Shown one piece after another: positions 61,301 to 64,000 of a stretch of DNA of 64,000 bases; position 1 is the stretch's first letter, and each line of letters starts with the position of its first letter. The stretch is taken from positions 83,284,218 to 83,348,217 of the forward strand of contig OX419755.1 in the NCBI GenBank assembly GCA_948567375.1, in the 5' to 3' direction. The notes under the pieces are model-generated. The model did no database searches, was not told the DNA's origin, and worked only from the letters and a program-made list of their open reading frames with translations. Made by a program: the position numbers and the translations under genes. The DNA comes from Lunularia cruciata (lineage: Eukaryota > Streptophyta > Marchantiopsida > Lunulariales > Lunulariaceae).

Positions 61301-63289
61301 TACCATGTAGTTACTCAATACCAACAATATAATAGAATATAAATCATAGCTATGATGAGAGAGCTTAAGATAGAAGAGAGTTCTCAAGAATTAAAAAAAA
61401 AGATTGAAAGGAAATGATCATTGAAGTAAGTACATGGCCAAGAAGCTTAAGTGAATTAGCAAACTTGCTACTTTCAAAAGGCTTTCTCCTTATGTCTTGC
61501 ATGCACTATGTTGGTATACCAACTTAAAGCATTTTTTGGGGAAGAAGTTCCTACAAAATAAGATAGAAAATTGAGAGAAAATGACCACTAATAATGCATA
61601 ATAGAATACACACAATGATCCAAAATAACAAAATTGAATGTCATATAAAATATCACCTATAAGTAGTAATAAAATAGAGGTTTGAGTAGTTGAGTGGATG
61701 ATTTGAATTTGAATCTTGCAAGCATATTACACTCATTATAGCTTTGCCGGACTCATCTTTGATCAGATTGCCTCAATCAAACTCAAATTTTCTCAAGTTT
61801 TCTTGAAGCTTGATGACTACTCACTTAATATTGTGACCTTTTGATTTCTTTGGAGTGATGACAATGATTATGCACATAAAACATATTGTTATCCCAACAT
61901 GAATTTCAATGACTAAAAATATTGGTTGTACCCAGATGTGTTGGGTCCAAGGATGTTCAAATACAGAGGTAATGTCTTTGTATTCAAAAGTGCAATACAC
62001 TTTTGCATTGCACACTAAGATGGGGTTGGTGTTTTAGCATTGTGGAAAATAAAGACTATGAGGACTGCATTGTACAAATAGGAAGGCAAATCTACATATC
62101 ACTCTTGTATATGTTTAACTTTATATATTGTTGTGGTAAGTGTGAGGAACACAAATAATATATTGTTTTATATATTGAAAACTTGTGGATTAAAGCAAAG
62201 AAAATAGAACATAGTAAAGAAAGTGGTATTTGGTACCGCTAAAGCTTGTAGTGAAAAGACCACTTCTAAACACACCTTACAATCTGACTAAAGCCATGAA
62301 GATCCACATTGATTGGAAAAAAGATTGCACTTGAGTGCATGGTACCACAAGTTAAATGTTTAAAAAAATTGTAACTAAAAGAAATATGCAAAAATGAGAT
62401 AAAATAAAGACAGGTAGAACCCTAACCGATTGAAATGACAACAAAATGAAAAGCTTGTAAGTAAAATACTAAAAAAGTATAAACCAAAAAGTAATAATCA
62501 AAACATGGAGAATATACAAAAATAAAATCAACAAAAGCACACAAATTTGGAACCTACTTCTGAGAATTTCTCCAACTCCTATCTACAAGCAATGCAATGT
62601 CTTGTAGATTTTTGAGATTGGAAAACAAAACTTTCACTTAATCATCCTCCACACTGACAAACAATTCAATATGTACAAAAACAAGATATAGATTTTAATG
62701 TAAGTGCAAGTTTTGCATTGTTTAGCAAAGGACAAAAGACCAACCTCTAGTCAAAAATATTCCCATCCAAATCTATAAAAATGTTTTTAGAATGTTGATG
62801 GAAGTAGCTACATCACAATAACTCTAAAAGCTCTATCATGTTCTTTAATATCTACATCTTATTCTAAACTGTTCCTACTCTTCCCAATCTTCTAAACATG
62901 ATGCTTACAATGAAAATACAATTTGTTGAAGACAAGTTTGTGCATTATGTCCAATAAGCTTACAGGTTTTGCAACATCTAAGTCTTCCTTATGAACTTAA
63001 TGCTTCCACCAGCTCATATTGTGAGGCATCTCTTTGTGTAGAGGACTTAACTCTGCTAACACTTTTGTTACTTTGTTGATGATTCAATATAGAGGCTTAA
63101 GGACATCCACAAGTATGATGCATTGGTGGATTCTCTAAAGCCCATGTTCAAGAAGCTATATTTCAAAGTTCATATCGTATCTACTCTATTGATGAGATGG
63201 AACTATATGATAAATCTATTAAATAGTTCTAAAAATAAGGTTTAGGCTCAATAGGATTACAGGCTGAGCACTATCAATTGGTCTTGGTG
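58368..63289. other. Upstream region of the B2 gene, then long AT-rich gene-poor DNA
   Basis: 58368-58760 is the likely promoter and 5' UTR of the minus-strand B2 subunit gene. 58770-60150 is AT-rich with nothing visible. 60150-63289 has a more coding-like texture with many stops, probably old transposon sequence; a minus frame at 60929-61183 is open for 84 codons but I cannot name it. Confidence 0.45.
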
Positions 63290-64000
63290 TGATAGTCTCG
63301 CACATACTTTTAGTGTTTACCAAATTCCATATAGGATGAAAATAATCCATTGATAATAAATCTTTACCATTCTACATTTGCAAAATATGGTGCTTACAAG
63401 ACAATCCCATTGTCTTCTTGAAGGCATTGGAACAACCCTACAATTCTTCACTTCCTTCCTCATGTGCAATTCAGCAACCATTTGTGAAATTTCTTCACAA
63501 CATAGAAAGATACTCATTGGTTCACATTCTTATATAATGCTTGTTTGTGATTGTTCAAAACTTGAATACACTCCATGCCTTGTTGTGCTATGATTTTTTT
63601 GAGGGTATTCTCAAAGGAATGAGATAGTCAAATTTGAACATCCTACAAATCTTTGGTGAAGACTTTAAAGTATTGTTTTATCATCAAGTGTTGATCTTTA
63701 GCTTGAGAAAATGTAACATTTCCAAAATGAGTATACTTATTTGTCCATGTTGCTACAAAAAATTCTTTGTATACCATTTATGTTGTCCTCAAATATTTGA
63801 TCATCATTAGAATCAAGCATAAGTTTCACATGAAAACACTCCAATATGGTGAAGATTTCTAGAGTCTTTGATTGTAGCACATTTCTCCATTCACTCATGA
63901 ATGTATTCCACTCATCACCAGTCCCAAAGTACTTCTTACAATTGGCTATAACATTCTTCTAAATATGCCAAATGCAAAGAATATGTGTTGACATGGATAG
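63290..64000 (-). pseudogene. MULE/FAR1-like transposase fragment, decayed, continues past window
   Basis: Minus strand from the window edge reads MSTHILCIWHI*KNVIANCKKYFGTGDEWNTFM and SEWRNVLQSKTLE, the well-known C-I-W-H segment of Mutator-like and FAR1/FHY3-type transposases, with a stop after the His-Ile. After a frame change comes EFFVATWTNKYTHFGN (near 63760-63710), another family hallmark. Further along, QWDCLVSTIF followed by CKC may be the SWIM-type zinc-binding segment. Stops and frameshifts show it is dead. The N-terminal part with the DDE residues lies outside the window. Confidence 0.75.

Overview
The window looks like nuclear DNA of a land plant. Three intact multi-exon or single-exon plant-type genes with GT-AG introns sit in AT-rich, transposon-filled DNA: a plastid-type COG0523 GTPase, a TMN1-like transmembrane-9 protein and a plant-type mitochondrial complex I subunit B2. 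A fourth gene encodes a PEBP-fold protein with a signal peptide. The species cannot be fixed from the sequence. A seed-free plant (bryophyte, lycophyte or fern) is my guess, because the PEBP is not of the FT/TFL1 type and the retroelements have unusual domain sets.

Layout: 1-1290 is the decayed 3' end of a Ty3/gypsy pol whose integrase tail carries a PHD finger (family A). 3444-7114 (minus) is a decayed non-LTR retrotransposon with an RT, a Cys/His knuckle and an endonuclease-like tail. 7115-12440 is a complete but mutated Ty3/gypsy chromovirus (family B) with LTRs, primer-binding site, polypurine tract and chromodomain. 15317-18898 (plus) is the COG0523 gene (10 exons, 512 aa). 22004-22555 is a solo or 3'-terminal family B LTR. 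23529-29037 (minus) is a second complete family B element with a perfect 5-bp target duplication. 31165-31965 is a second non-LTR copy. 32571-34441 (plus) is the secreted PEBP gene (3 exons, 207 aa). 42079-48720 (minus) is the TMN1-like gene (13 exons, 593 aa). 52290-54020 is a diverged family B remnant containing a large inverted repeat. 58143-58367 (minus) is the complex I B2 subunit (74 aa). 63290-64000 (minus) is a decayed MULE/FAR1-like transposase that runs off the window.

The host genes do not form a pathway: they act in plastid metal homeostasis, the secretory pathway, the Golgi/endomembrane system and mitochondrial respiration. The connecting theme is the mobile DNA. Family B LTRs carry dense arrays of heat-shock-element-like motifs upstream of a TATA box, suggesting heat-responsive transcription. 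The 3' tail of the non-LTR family recurs at least eight times in both orientations; one copy is a 45-bp insert between perfect 18-bp target duplications, a clear footprint of target-primed reverse transcription. Coordinates of all exons were deduced by hand from splice sites and reading phase and close without any frame break.
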